A stretch of DNA of 64,000 nucleotides, taken from Geodermatophilus sp. DSM 45219. GTDB taxonomy: Bacteria; Actinomycetota; Actinomycetes; Mycobacteriales; Geodermatophilaceae. Below the pieces are notes generated by a model, which saw only the letters and a program-made list of their open reading frames with translations, was not told where the DNA came from and searched no databases. The position numbers and the translations under genes are program-made. This document shows, in pieces, positions 7,985 to 15,459 of this stretch. Every line of letters starts with the position of its first letter. Position 1 is the first letter of the stretch. The stretch spans positions 186,001 through 250,000 of the forward strand of contig NZ_FNIQ01000001.1 of assembly GCF_900104025.1 (NCBI RefSeq), given 5' to 3'.

Positions 7985-8660
7985 GGGCCGCGCGCAGCTC
8001 GGTGACGCGGAGGCCGAAGTCCTTGGCCGTCACCTCGAGGGGTTCACCGGCCCGGATGCGACCAAGCACGTTCTCGACCTCGACACCAGCGCGATCGAAG
8101 ATCGGATGCCCGTAGCTGCGGTCCGGGTCCATCACGACGTCTGCGCCCTTGTACTGGCGCAGGTGGATGAGGCCCGCGTAGCCAGCATCGAAGCTGATCT
8201 CACGAAGGAAGCTCTCGACGACCTCAGTGAAGACGATCTGGCCTGAGCGCGGGACAACCAGGCGACGCACGCTGCCGTCTTCACCCATGTGCTTGGCTGC
8301 GTCCCACAGGACCTCGGCGCCGTCAGTGCTGAGCTTCTCGCTCGCCAGTGCGTAGGGACCAACCTCACGGATCAGGGCATCGAGTGACGCACGGATGCGC
8401 TGGAGCGGGACGCCAGCAGAGCGGAAGGCGTTGAGGACGTAGGCCTCTGCGAAGCCGACGAAGGGAAGACGCGGGTAGCCGGGGAGGGTCTGAGCCGCCG
8501 CGGTGACCAGCGGCTTGCCGATGACAGTGCGACCTTCGGGGTGACGCACGTAGCCGTCGACCCAGGTCTTCAGCGTCGCGCGAGGGACACCGAGGTACTG
8601 GGCAGCCTCGGTGATCGAGTAGAGCGGCACCGTGAAGCGCCGGTCATGGAACGTGGCCAT
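7968..8660 (-). CDS. vapB45: VapB45-type antitoxin (MerR-like HTH plus DUF433)
   Basis: 230 residues from ATG 8660 with a strong AGGAGG just upstream. The N-terminal HTH (YSITEAAQYLGVPRATLKTW, about 15-34) would bind DNA. The middle (LPFVGFAEAYVLNAFRSAGV PLQRIRASL) and the C-terminal DUF433-like domain (LRQYKGADVVMDPDRSYGHP) are as in M. tuberculosis Rv2018 (VapB45), and the length is close to that protein. It is the first gene of the pair. A perfect palindrome CCGGACGTCCGG lies 24-35 bases upstream of the start, suitable for autoregulation. The expected function is to neutralise the VapC45-type toxin and repress the operon. Confidence 0.85.
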   Translation of the reverse strand: MATFHDRRFTVPLYSITEAAQYLGVPRATLKTWVDGYVRHPEGRTVIGKPLVTAAAQTLPGYPRLPFVGFAEAYVLNAFRSAGVPLQRIRASLDALIREVGPYALASEKLSTDGAEVLWDAAKHMGEDGSVRRLVVPRSGQIVFTEVVESFLREISFDAGYAGLIHLRQYKGADVVMDPDRSYGHPIFDRAGVEVENVLGRIRAGEPLEVTAKDFGLRVTELRAALAVSA

Positions 8661-8683
8661 CAGTTCCTCCTTCCCTCGTCGTA

Positions 8684-8709
8684 CCGGACGTCCGGAACAT
8701 CTGGACGTC
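8684..8709. promoter_or_regulatory. Palindromic operator candidate of the vapBC45 operon
   Basis: CCGGACGTCCGG (8684-8695) is a perfect 12-bp palindrome, and GGACGTC recurs at 8703-8709, 17 bases from the first copy. On the minus strand a TACGAC box (-10-like) follows the palindrome, so bound antitoxin would cover the promoter. Confidence 0.55.
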
Positions 8710-9314
8710 TATGACCGTGGCGCAGTCTTGCATCAAGGCGCAAGCTGGACGTTGCATCCCTGATCGGCGCTGGTCAGAGCGTCCTTGAGCCGAACGGCTC
8801 CTCCGCCGCCCACCTCGGTTGCAGCGTCAATCGTGCGACCTTGCTGGTCATCTCACGCTCTCCCCGGAACCGAAGCCCGACGCCGGACCGGAAGGAAGCA
8901 CGGATGGGACGTCCTTGCCACCCATTTCCCCGGCCCGTCCGGCAAAGAGCTCTGCTCAGGAGTCGGCAGCGGCAGCAGGGAACGAGTGGACCAAGACTGC
9001 TTCCGCAGTGAAGCGCCCAAAGGGCGGAAGGATCTTCGTCCGCTGAGGAGACGGCGCGGACGGCCCCTACGCTGAGCTGCCGGACGGGTGGGGGGCCAAC
9101 GAGCACAGCCCGCCGCAGGCGGCTGTGACGCCGGCGCAGCCGGCGGCACGCGCAGCGTGGCCCAGAGTGCTCAGGCCAGCCCGACAAGACGATGTCGACC
9201 TCAGAGGCCTCCGCGCGACGGGGCGGACTACGCCGCGCAGGTCGGGCGGTCGGTTGCATGGCGGCGGCGGGGAACGCGGCCCGGGGCGACTACAGCAACG
9301 CCTCTGTGGCGTTT

Positions 9315-9343
9315 CTGTCCCCAAGCGGCCCACCAAGGGACAG
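9315..9343 (-). repeat. Hairpin repeat, copy 2 (perfect outer arms)
   Basis: CTGTCCC (9315-9321) pairs exactly with GGGACAG (9337-9343), and the core AGCGGCCCAC is at 9324-9333. On the minus strand the unit reads arm - TTGGTGGGCCGCTTGG - arm, the best-preserved member of the family. Confidence 0.75.
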
Positions 9344-9798
9344 TCAGCAGCGGGGTTGCTTCCCCCGGGGCGTGAGGTGCCGCGCTGCCCCTGGCCAGGC
9401 CCTAGGTCGGCCAGGAGTAGCGCGCTGTTCAGTCGTCGCCCCGACCGGCGGCTGCGGCTTCATCCGTCTTAGCGCTTTCCGCGGTCAGCAGCGCGGAGTC
9501 CAGGTGTAGGGCCCCGGGGGTGCGCAGGCGACACCGGCTCAGCAGCAACGGTGTGGGTAGGGATGCCTGCGGCATCGGGTCGGCGCTGCGCGCCCCCGGG
9601 GCGTGGGTGCTCTCGGGGCGGTGCCGGCCCTGGACAGCGAGAACCCCGGGTCGCTCAGCGGTCGGTCGCCGAGGTCTCGACTCCCAATCGCGGCAGGCGG
9701 GTCCGACACTTCGTCGGCCGTCGTCCAGCCGCCGCGGCGCCGGATGCGGACGACGTCTCGCCCCAGCGCCCACTCCGCATCGTCGACACCGGCCCCGG

Positions 9799-10956
9799 TC
9801 ACAGGAGATCGTCCGGCCCACCATCGGGGACGTACTCCTCCTCGTCGGCGTCGTAGTCCTCGTAGTCCTCGAAGTCCTCCAGCACTGCTGGGCCAATCTC
9901 GAGGGCAGTCGACAGGTCCGCCTCCTCGAGCTCCTCCTGCCCGCGCAAGCGCAGTCCGCAGACCGGGCACCGGAACGTGTCGGCGAACAGCACGGCGGTG
10001 GCGCCCACGACGTCCCGGTGGCGCACGCCGTGCTCGTCGACGTAGGCGTCGACATCCTCGAAGATCAAGTCAGGAGACCCGCTGAGGATGCCCTGCCGGT
10101 GGCAGGCCGGGCACCTGACGGCGATCCTGTCTCGGGTCGTCGCAAGTTGCGCGACGAGCTGCCTGTCCAGCCTCGCGAGCTCCGCGTTCTGCTCCTCACC
10201 GAGGTCGGCAAACCGCTCGCGGAAAGCGTCCTTCGCACGGGCCACGAGCAGCGTCACGAATTGGTGCACCTTCGTGGCGTGCTCGTTCCGCAGAGCCTCG
10301 GCCGCGTCCGTGTAGTCGCCGAACAGGTCGCTGAGCGACTGACCCATCATCGTCAGGATCTCATCTGCGCCCTGCACGGCCAGCTGCGCCACCTGGTCCG
10401 CGACGCCGCCCTCTTCGCCGATGTGGGCAACCCCGTTGCGCGCCTGAAGCACGACGCCGAAGCGCTTGGCGAACGCCCTGCCGGCGTCCTCGTTGCCGGT
10501 CGCCCGCACCGTGCCGACCCGCACCAGCGCCTCGTGCATCCCGACGGTCCTGAGGACATGTCCCGGCTTGACACCCTGCCCCTGGCCGGCCAGCCGCACG
10601 AGGGAGAAGAAGTCGAAGTTCCTCTCGAGGAGCAGCGTGGGATGGAGGCTCGCGAGGTAGGCCTTGGCGAGGTGCTCGAGCATGATGCCGAGCTGCAGCG
10701 ACGCGTCGTCGTGCTCGCCTGCGCCTGCGCCGCGCGCTCGCATGCCGCGCGCGGCATGCCGTCGCGCGGAGGCGATGAGGGACGCCGAGTCGACGGGGGA
10801 TGCGGCGCCCGCCCAGACCGTGCCCACGGTGGCTGTGGCTGTGGCTGTCACCCCGGCAACGGCCGTGGCGCTGCCGCGCCACCCGAAGGTGCCGCGCCCG
10901 TAGGCGTGGGGGATGCGCGGACTGGCGCCCTGGTTGCTCGAGGAGTCGTCGCTCAC
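9799..10956 (-). CDS. Hypothetical protein with HEPN-like motif and two CxxC pairs
   Basis: 385 residues from GTG 10956. After a low-complexity Ala/Thr N-terminus, residues ~60-260 are helical: LQLGIMLEHLAKAYLASLHP, then FGVVLQARNGVAHIG, where RNGVAH (about 173-178) fits the HEPN Rx4H motif. CPACHRQG (~281) and CPVCGLRL (~328) are two CxxC pairs that would form one zinc ribbon. The C-terminal 35 residues are very acidic. GTG 10956 overlaps the TGA of the upstream HTH gene by 4 bases, so the two are translationally coupled. No exact family is recognised. An RNA-targeting role paired with a DNA-binding partner is a reasonable guess, not a finding. Confidence 0.75.
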   Translation of the reverse strand: MSDDSSSNQGASPRIPHAYGRGTFGWRGSATAVAGVTATATATVGTVWAGAASPVDSASLIASARRHAARGMRARGAGAGEHDDASLQLGIMLEHLAKAYLASLHPTLLLERNFDFFSLVRLAGQGQGVKPGHVLRTVGMHEALVRVGTVRATGNEDAGRAFAKRFGVVLQARNGVAHIGEEGGVADQVAQLAVQGADEILTMMGQSLSDLFGDYTDAAEALRNEHATKVHQFVTLLVARAKDAFRERFADLGEEQNAELARLDRQLVAQLATTRDRIAVRCPACHRQGILSGSPDLIFEDVDAYVDEHGVRHRDVVGATAVLFADTFRCPVCGLRLRGQEELEEADLSTALEIGPAVLEDFEDYEDYDADEEEYVPDGGPDDLL

Positions 10957-11813
10957 GGAAAGCTCACCATCTCGACCTGACCCTGGACCGGCTGGTCGGT
11001 CGGCAGGGTGAGCGTCGCACGCCTGTCGCTCACCTCGATCGTGACCCGGGCCTGCGGGAAGCCCGACTCCCGGCCAGGACCGGTAACGACGGTGAGGCTG
11101 TGTAGCTGGCCGCGGACGAGGCGGCGGACGTCGCTGCTGTCGTTCCAGACGCGGCCCTCGACCTGGGGGATGATCGAGTACTCGCCGGGGGTGAGGCCGC
11201 GGACGACGCCGACGACGGTCCAGCCAGCGGCCTCGCGGCGGACGGTGTTGGCCTGGCCGATCAGGCGGCCGCGGTCGTCATGCACCAGCAGTGGGCCGTG
11301 CACGTCGATCGCGTCGTCGTCGATGACCTGGTTGAGGTTGGAGGCGACGCCGACCGGGAGGACGAGGCCGGTGAACCGCAGGCCGGTCTGCTCCCCGCGG
11401 GTGGCGGCCGCGGTCCGCGGGATGACCCAGGTATCGCCGACCTTGACGGCGTCGAGCTGGCCGTTGCGGGCCAGCTGCAGCACTCGCTGCCGGGAGACTC
11501 CGAGGGCGTCGGCGGCCTGGGTGACCGACATCAGCTCGGGCACTGGGGCGGCGTTGACGCGGCGGTGGAACTCGTCGGTGGGCAGCACCTCGACGGCGTA
11601 GGGCTTGTGTCCGGCGGTCGCGGCGATCGCCAGCGCGCTGCCGGCGGCCTGGCGGAGGCTTCCGGCGGGCAGGGTGAAGATCAGCTCGATGCGGCCGCCG
11701 TGGATGGCGCGGGCGACGGTGCCGTCGTAGGGCTCCAGGACGTCCATGAGGACGTCGACGGCGCTCTCGTCGAAGTCGCGCGAGTCGAGCTCGACTCGGG
11801 CGTTGTAATCCAT
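10953..11813 (-). CDS. HTH protein (helix-turn-helix 17 / excisionase-type domain), coupled to HEPN-like gene
   Basis: 286 residues from ATG 11813, chosen because GAGG lies 8 bases before it. Residues 1-85 form an alpha/beta region (FDESAVDVLMDVLEPYDG). An HTH follows at about 92-130 (MSVTQAADALGVSRQRVLQL ... VKVGDTWVIPR), which is the excisionase/MerR-like DNA-binding fold. The C-terminal half (FTGLVLPVGVASNLNQVIDD ... GLTPGEYSIIPQVEGR) is beta-rich and unrecognised. The stop overlaps the GTG of the next gene by 4 bases. The likely role is a DNA-binding partner or regulator of that gene. Confidence 0.75.
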   Translation of the reverse strand: MDYNARVELDSRDFDESAVDVLMDVLEPYDGTVARAIHGGRIELIFTLPAGSLRQAAGSALAIAATAGHKPYAVEVLPTDEFHRRVNAAPVPELMSVTQAADALGVSRQRVLQLARNGQLDAVKVGDTWVIPRTAAATRGEQTGLRFTGLVLPVGVASNLNQVIDDDAIDVHGPLLVHDDRGRLIGQANTVRREAAGWTVVGVVRGLTPGEYSIIPQVEGRVWNDSSDVRRLVRGQLHSLTVVTGPGRESGFPQARVTIEVSDRRATLTLPTDQPVQGQVEMVSFP

Positions 11814-11914
11814 GCGGGTGTCCTCGGGTCTGTGCGGAGGTCCGGGGAGGGGGAACATGGAGGCCGGGACGGGACCGGGGGCAATTCGTGTGCCCCCGGC
11901 CCCACCTCACCTGG

Positions 11915-12112
11915 CTACGGCGGCCAGGTGAACCCGGCCTGCCTCGGCGGCGCCAGGCCGGTGGCGAGACCGCGTCCGCTCTTGTAGCGGGCGGCGAGGG
12001 TGCCGACGTACTGACCCTCGCGGTTCACCATCAGGCGCCCGCTCTTGGCCTCGACGACCTCGGAACCCTGGTTGCCCAGGGCCTTCATGATCTGCTTCAC
12101 GACCTTGTCCAT
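11915..12112 (-). CDS. Small basic protein, HicA-like in layout
   Basis: 65 residues from ATG 12112, with GGAAGGGG 5 bases upstream; GTG 12118 is an alternative two codons earlier. The sequence MDKVVKQIMKALGNQGSEVV then SGRLMVNREGQYVGTL has the length and helix-strand-strand pattern of HicA toxins. The catalytic His of the usual GSHH/G-H motif is replaced (SGRLMV), so an active HicA is doubtful. It lies 101 bases upstream of the HTH/HEPN pair on the same strand and may start that operon. No HicB partner is adjacent. Confidence 0.6.
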   Translation of the reverse strand: MDKVVKQIMKALGNQGSEVVEAKSGRLMVNREGQYVGTLAARYKSGRGLATGLAPPRQAGFTWPP

Positions 12113-12251
12113 GTTCACCCCTTCCCCTTCCTGTGCGGCTCTTTGCCGGACAAGTAAGAACCTACCTAGGGGGTTGCTGATTAGCGACTACCCGAGATGG
12201 TGAGTCGCGCCGTGTCGCGACCGGCTCAGGTCGTGGCTAGCGTCGCGGCAG

Positions 12252-12295
12252 GCCGGCCGGCGTCCGCATCGGCGTGTGACCGGACGCCGGCCGGC
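12252..12295 (-). terminator. 15-bp perfect GC hairpin
   Basis: GCCGGCCGGCGTCCG (12252-12266) pairs exactly with 12281-12295 around a 14-base loop. It is placed downstream of the minus-strand metallo-beta-lactamase gene and before the next minus-strand gene, so it most likely ends that transcript. No U-tract. Confidence 0.65.
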
Positions 12296-12329
12296 ACCAA
12301 CGCCGACAGGGGTCCTGACGCGGGCTCCA

Positions 12330-12356
12330 TGTCTCTAAGCGGCCGACTATGGGACA
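12330..12356 (-). repeat. Hairpin repeat, copy 3
   Basis: TGTCTC (12330-12335) and GGGACA (12351-12356) form the arms with one mismatch. The core is AGCGGCCGAC, one base from the consensus AGCGGCCCAC. Confidence 0.55.
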
Positions 12357-12417
12357 CGCAAGGGCCGGCCCTGGCTGGAGACAGCTCTACGGCCACATCG
12401 AGGGGCAACCGGGTCGC

Positions 12418-13668
12418 TTACCTGATACTGACCGTCCCGACATGTTGTGTGTTAATGCAACGCTCCCACTGCCCGTGCGTGCTTCTATGCCGAGACCAGT
12501 TCTCGACGTGCCCTCGCCCTGCTTGAGATACACAGATATGCGCACGCGGCAGTTCAAGAGGCACACGGTAGGTCCCATGATGTGGCGCGAGCAGTACTTC
12601 GTATGAGGACTTCATGTAGACCGATGCGAACTTCTGGATGCCCCAACGCGCGTCTCCGAATGCAGCAAAGCGCCCATCATCCTCGCCCAAGATGAGTGAG
12701 ACGTCGTTGCTCGCTCGTCGCCCCGAGAGCAAAGCGGCTCGGTACTCAGACTCCCATTCGGGTGGGACCTCGAAGTTCCTGGGGTCTCCGTGTGCTGGAC
12801 AGTCCCCACTGCGCTCCTCAGGATCCGGATTGGAGCCGGAATCCAGCTCTGTATCATGAACCACGTCTAACGCGATCTCCGAGTCGTCTTCCAGTAAGAC
12901 GAACTGCTCCTCGAACTCCCCAGGCTGCTCGGCGCGGGCTCTTGGCTCGGCGGCGTCAATTGAATCTCCTGCACCCCCAGTCTTAAAGACGTCCGCCCGG
13001 TAGGCCTCGTCGAGGTTGCGGCGCAGGTCCGGATATCCGTCACGGTCCATACCGTCCGCGAGAGTGTGGACCGCGTCGACGGCTCGCTGAAGGCGTCGCG
13101 CGGTCCTGATGTCAAGCTGGCGTGGTGGCCAAAAGACATCGAAGGAGCGGTGGCCGACGACGACCTGTTGCTCGCCCGCGAACAACGGCATACCAATGAC
13201 ATCGCGACCCGCCGCACTCAAGACGCGGCGCAGATCCAGGGCAGCTACATGTGTGCCAGTCGCTGTGAGAGTCAATGCCAGAAGAACCGTTGGAAGTGCG
13301 CGGCTGCGCTCTGGAAGGCCAGGGTAATAGAGCCGAAGAGGTTGCCCCTGCGACCTGTGCCCCAATCTAGGTGCCAGGCTGATGAATCCGGCCCAGTGAT
13401 CGACGTCGAAGTGGGACACGATGACCGCGCCGACTCGAGGCAGGTTGGAGCCAAGCACGCCCAACAGACGCTTCGCTACTCCAGCGGACGAAGCGCGGTA
13501 AGCGCCGCAATCCAGAATTGCAATCTCACACGGGCCGACGCCTAGCGAGGACCAGCAACCGCACCGTACAACCGTGCACGCCCCGTCACCTGCAGCGACT
13601 ACTGTCTCACCAAACACGGACACGACTCTAGATCTCCATCTAGGGCACGACGAGGCAGTTCCCTTCAT
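12418..13668 (-). CDS. Stand-alone ComEC-type metallo-beta-lactamase-fold protein
   Basis: 416 residues from ATG 13668; GTG codons at residues 16 and 18 are alternatives with a nearby GGAG. The metal motif SHFDVDHW (His86-His91) is the HxDxDH form used by ComEC/Rec2-type hydrolase domains. Later motifs are NDVSLILGEDDGRFAAFGDA (Asp ligand), EVLLAPHHGTY and the His in RGHVENW. There is no membrane segment, so this is the soluble hydrolase domain alone plus a ~90-residue acidic insert (about 225-300). Base composition is lower in GC than the core genes, with runs such as the minus-strand ATACTGACCG, suggesting transfer. ComEC-like soluble hydrolases occur in defence and nucleotide-signalling contexts; the substrate here is unknown. 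Confidence 0.75.
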   Translation of the reverse strand: MKGTASSCPRWRSRVVSVFGETVVAAGDGACTVVRCGCWSSLGVGPCEIAILDCGAYRASSAGVAKRLLGVLGSNLPRVGAVIVSHFDVDHWAGFISLAPRLGHRSQGQPLRLYYPGLPERSRALPTVLLALTLTATGTHVAALDLRRVLSAAGRDVIGMPLFAGEQQVVVGHRSFDVFWPPRQLDIRTARRLQRAVDAVHTLADGMDRDGYPDLRRNLDEAYRADVFKTGGAGDSIDAAEPRARAEQPGEFEEQFVLLEDDSEIALDVVHDTELDSGSNPDPEERSGDCPAHGDPRNFEVPPEWESEYRAALLSGRRASNDVSLILGEDDGRFAAFGDARWGIQKFASVYMKSSYEVLLAPHHGTYRVPLELPRAHICVSQAGRGHVENWSRHRSTHGQWERCINTQHVGTVSIR

Positions 13669-13846
13669 CTTGCTGCGTGTGCTGACTCAAGTGGCGCATG
13701 TGGCGAGAGCGCCCACTAGGGGTCGTTTGGCGCCGATGTCTCCATGACCTAGCAGGTCAGCCATGGCGCGAGCGAGGGGCGCACCCGACCCTCTACAAGC
13801 TGCGCTGCAACGGATGGCGTCCCTCCTGGATGCTGAGTGCGCCAGT

Positions 13847-13876
13847 CGTGTCCCTGAGGCCGCCTTTAGGGACACG
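13847..13876. repeat. Hairpin repeat, copy 4
   Basis: CGTGTCCCT (13847-13855) pairs exactly with AGGGACACG (13868-13876) around GAGGCCGCCTTT. The outer arms follow the family, and the core has diverged from GTGGGCCGCT to GAGGCCGCCT. Confidence 0.7.
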
Positions 13877-14164
13877 CCGGAGGTCGCAGCGGCTGACCGC
13901 TTAAAAGACGATGCTTGAGCCGGCGGCGAGGCCGGTCGGGAGGGCGGGGAGTCATGAACGGGGGAGCACCGGCGAGCGTGAGTCTCTGGCGCGTGCAGCG
14001 CTAGCTGTGGTTGCCGGGGAGGCTGGTCAACCGCCCATGTCCCGATGCCCGTCCACATACTCCTCGCCGCTCCTGATAACCGGCTTCGATCCGGCTGTTG
14101 CGGGCCGAGGGAAGGGTGGGCCGGAGGCCCATCCCGCAGGGACGCGCAGCGCCCTTCCGGCGAC

Positions 14165-14395
14165 CCGCCGCAGCCGGCATCCTCGGCCGGCTGTGGAGCG
14201 GCTGCCTGGCCTTCCTGAGGGCGCCTGGGGTGGGTCCGAGGAGCACGCCCCTCAGTCCGCAGAGTCCGCAGCAAGTCCGCAACTCAGCCAGCTTTGGTCG
14301 TCGCTGACCAGCAGCGCCCAACGCCGAAACCGCAGCTCAAGTCCAGGTTTCATCGATTACCGCAAGCAGCCGTGCATCCCGGGTCAGTTCTGGGT
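14165..14395 (+). repeat. Dispersed ~235-bp repeat, copy B
   Basis: Partner of 2643-2900. The stem-loop CAGCCGGC (14171-14178)/GCCGGCTG (14186-14193) is kept with a changed loop. Three AGTCCGCAG-type units lie at 14254-14284 (one fewer than copy A), and GGGTCAGTTCTGGGTC is near 14381-14396. About 90 bases of extra sequence (14096-14165) precede it relative to copy A. Both copies point the same way and bracket about 11.5 kb of accessory genes. Confidence 0.7.
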
Positions 14396-14437
14396 CCTCG
14401 AGCCGCGGACGTCCCGGCCCTAATCAGGACCGAGGTT

Positions 14438-14463
14438 CGCCCTGAAGGCGGCCTATGGGACAC
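14438..14463 (+). repeat. Hairpin repeat, partial copy 5
   Basis: Only the right half is clear: GGCGGCCTATGGGACAC. The left arm is lost. It lies just downstream of repeat copy B. Confidence 0.4.
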
Positions 14464-14535
14464 CCCTCCCCCCGCTGCCCACCGTGCTTGGAGTGGCATC
14501 CGGTCCAACCCATCGGGACCAGTCAGGATGCCAAG

Positions 14536-15090
14536 GTGACCGATGTCGAGGATGTCCGCGAACGTCTCAGGGCCGGGTTCGCCTGGCGGGGGGACCGCAC
14601 GGACGATCGGTTCCTGGCGGACATCACGGGATGGTGGCGAGATGCCACCCTGCTGGCTGAACTTGGCCCTGCGCTGGCCGCACTCATCTCCCCCTCGCAA
14701 CCGACCGTTGTCCTAGGCCCGCAGTCGAGGGGTGCCATGCTGGGTGCCCTCGTGGCCTTGGAGCTGGGGATCGGCTTGGTCGAAGTGCGGAAGGACCCGA
14801 AACCGCTGGTGGACAGCGATGCGTGGCTCATTCGCACAACGCCGCCGGACTACCGCGACCGGAATCTTCCTCTCGGTTTTCGACGTGTCCTGCTCCAGGC
14901 GGGCGACCGGGTCGCTCTCGTCGACGACTGGATCGAGACGGGCGGCCAAGCGCTGGCGAGTCGCGCCCTGGTCGAGGCGGCGGGGGCGACCTGGTGCGGT
15001 GCGGTCGTGATCGTCGACGGCCTAACGGACAGCCGCATCCGCCGACAGCTACAGCTCCGGTCGCTCCTGCACGTCCGCGAACTGCAGTAG
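14536..15090 (+). CDS. Phosphoribosyltransferase-fold protein
   Basis: 184 residues from GTG 14536, with AGGA 7 bases upstream; longer starts would run into the upstream repeat. The PRPP-binding loop is clear: RVALVDDWIETGGQALASRA (about 126-145), the type I PRTase pattern of hydrophobics, two Asp, then TGG in place of TGxT. An upstream LGPQSRGAMLGALVALELG resembles the N-terminal part of adenine phosphoribosyltransferase-like proteins. The substrate is not evident. It is a single gene in the island, with a hairpin repeat right after its stop codon (15098-15125). Confidence 0.8.
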   Translation: MTDVEDVRERLRAGFAWRGDRTDDRFLADITGWWRDATLLAELGPALAALISPSQPTVVLGPQSRGAMLGALVALELGIGLVEVRKDPKPLVDSDAWLIRTTPPDYRDRNLPLGFRRVLLQAGDRVALVDDWIETGGQALASRALVEAAGATWCGAVVIVDGLTDSRIRRQLQLRSLLHVRELQ

Positions 15091-15097
15091 AACGCAC

Positions 15098-15125
15098 TGT
15101 CCCCTGGTGGGCCGCTCTGGGACAG
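15098..15125 (+). repeat. Hairpin repeat, copy 6
   Basis: CTGTCCC (15098-15104) pairs exactly with GGGACAG (15119-15125), and the core GTGGGCCGCT is at 15107-15116. It sits 8 bases after the phosphoribosyltransferase stop, where it could act as its terminator. Confidence 0.75.
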
Positions 15126-15174
15126 AAGGCAGTTTCAGAGAAACAAATGAACCGCTCCTCGCGACGGGGCCGAG

Positions 15175-15426
15175 CTACTCCTGTCCTGGCTCTATCTCTG
15201 GGGCCAGGCGGTCGCGGGCAGCGGAAAGCAACTCGTTGTAACGAGGATCGAAGCTCTCGACCATGGTCTTCTCTAGCGCGCCCGTGAGAAGAGCCAGAGC
15301 GCCGAGTTCACCTGGGTGCGTAAAGGGCACGCCTGCCCAGTCCTCCTCGTGGTGCTGCACCAGCCACTCGAACAGGACCAGCCCAACGTCACGAGACAGC
15401 TTGATCTTGTATTCGCCGGACGCCAC
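15175..15426 (-). CDS. Small conserved hypothetical protein, 83 residues
   Basis: From GTG 15426: VASGEYKIKLSRDVGLVLFE, then HPGELGALALLTGALEKTMV and a tail AARDRLAPEIEPGQE. The helical pattern and the phrase FDPRYNELL resemble small actinobacterial proteins annotated only as hypothetical. The same frame stays open into the IS element, but that upstream part is a shadow of the transposase. A TACGCT box 7 bases before the GTG suggests leaderless transcription. The hairpin repeat and the IS element lie directly upstream (15450 onward), so the insertion may have cut off earlier regulatory DNA. Confidence 0.65.
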   Translation of the reverse strand: MASGEYKIKLSRDVGLVLFEWLVQHHEEDWAGVPFTHPGELGALALLTGALEKTMVESFDPRYNELLSAARDRLAPEIEPGQE

Positions 15427-15455
15427 GGGTGGAAGCGTAGGGCGGTGCGCTGTCC

Positions 15456-15459
15456 CTAG
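15456..15459. repeat. CTAG target-site duplication, left
   Basis: CTAG here and at 16481-16484 flank the IS element. Removing the element and one CTAG restores an intact hairpin repeat (15450-15459 joined to 16485-16500). Confidence 0.8.

Larger units (their letters stand above)
8661..9798. other. 1.1-kb gene-free stretch with one perfect hairpin repeat
   Basis: No frame here has a recognisable product, and the open frames are Arg/Pro/Ala-rich shadows on both strands. It holds the vapBC45 operator (8684-8709) and hairpin repeat copy 2 (9315-9343). The right end (9500-9798) lies downstream of the HEPN/zinc-ribbon gene. I see nothing else. Confidence 0.5.
12113..12417. other. Gene-free spacer with strong terminator
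   Basis: About 300 bases between the start of the small HicA-like gene and the 3' end of the metallo-beta-lactamase gene. It contains a 15-bp GC hairpin (12252-12295), a smaller imperfect hairpin near 12184-12209 and hairpin repeat copy 3 (12330-12356). Confidence 0.55.
13669..14535. other. Gene-free stretch with hairpin repeats and repeat copy B
   Basis: About 870 bases. It holds hairpin repeat copy 4 (13847-13876), the second copy of the ~235-bp repeat (14165-14395) and a half copy of the hairpin repeat (14438-14463). Frames through it lack coding character. Confidence 0.6.

Noticed and set aside
8785-9509. Several open frames of 75-115 codons in the 1.1-kb gap
   Set aside because: Arg/Pro/Ala/Gly-rich in all frames, no motif, no ribosome site, and typical of random GC-rich sequence.
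11915-12112. HicA toxin label for the 65-residue protein
   Set aside because: The catalytic His motif is missing and no HicB partner is adjacent, so only the layout similarity is noted.
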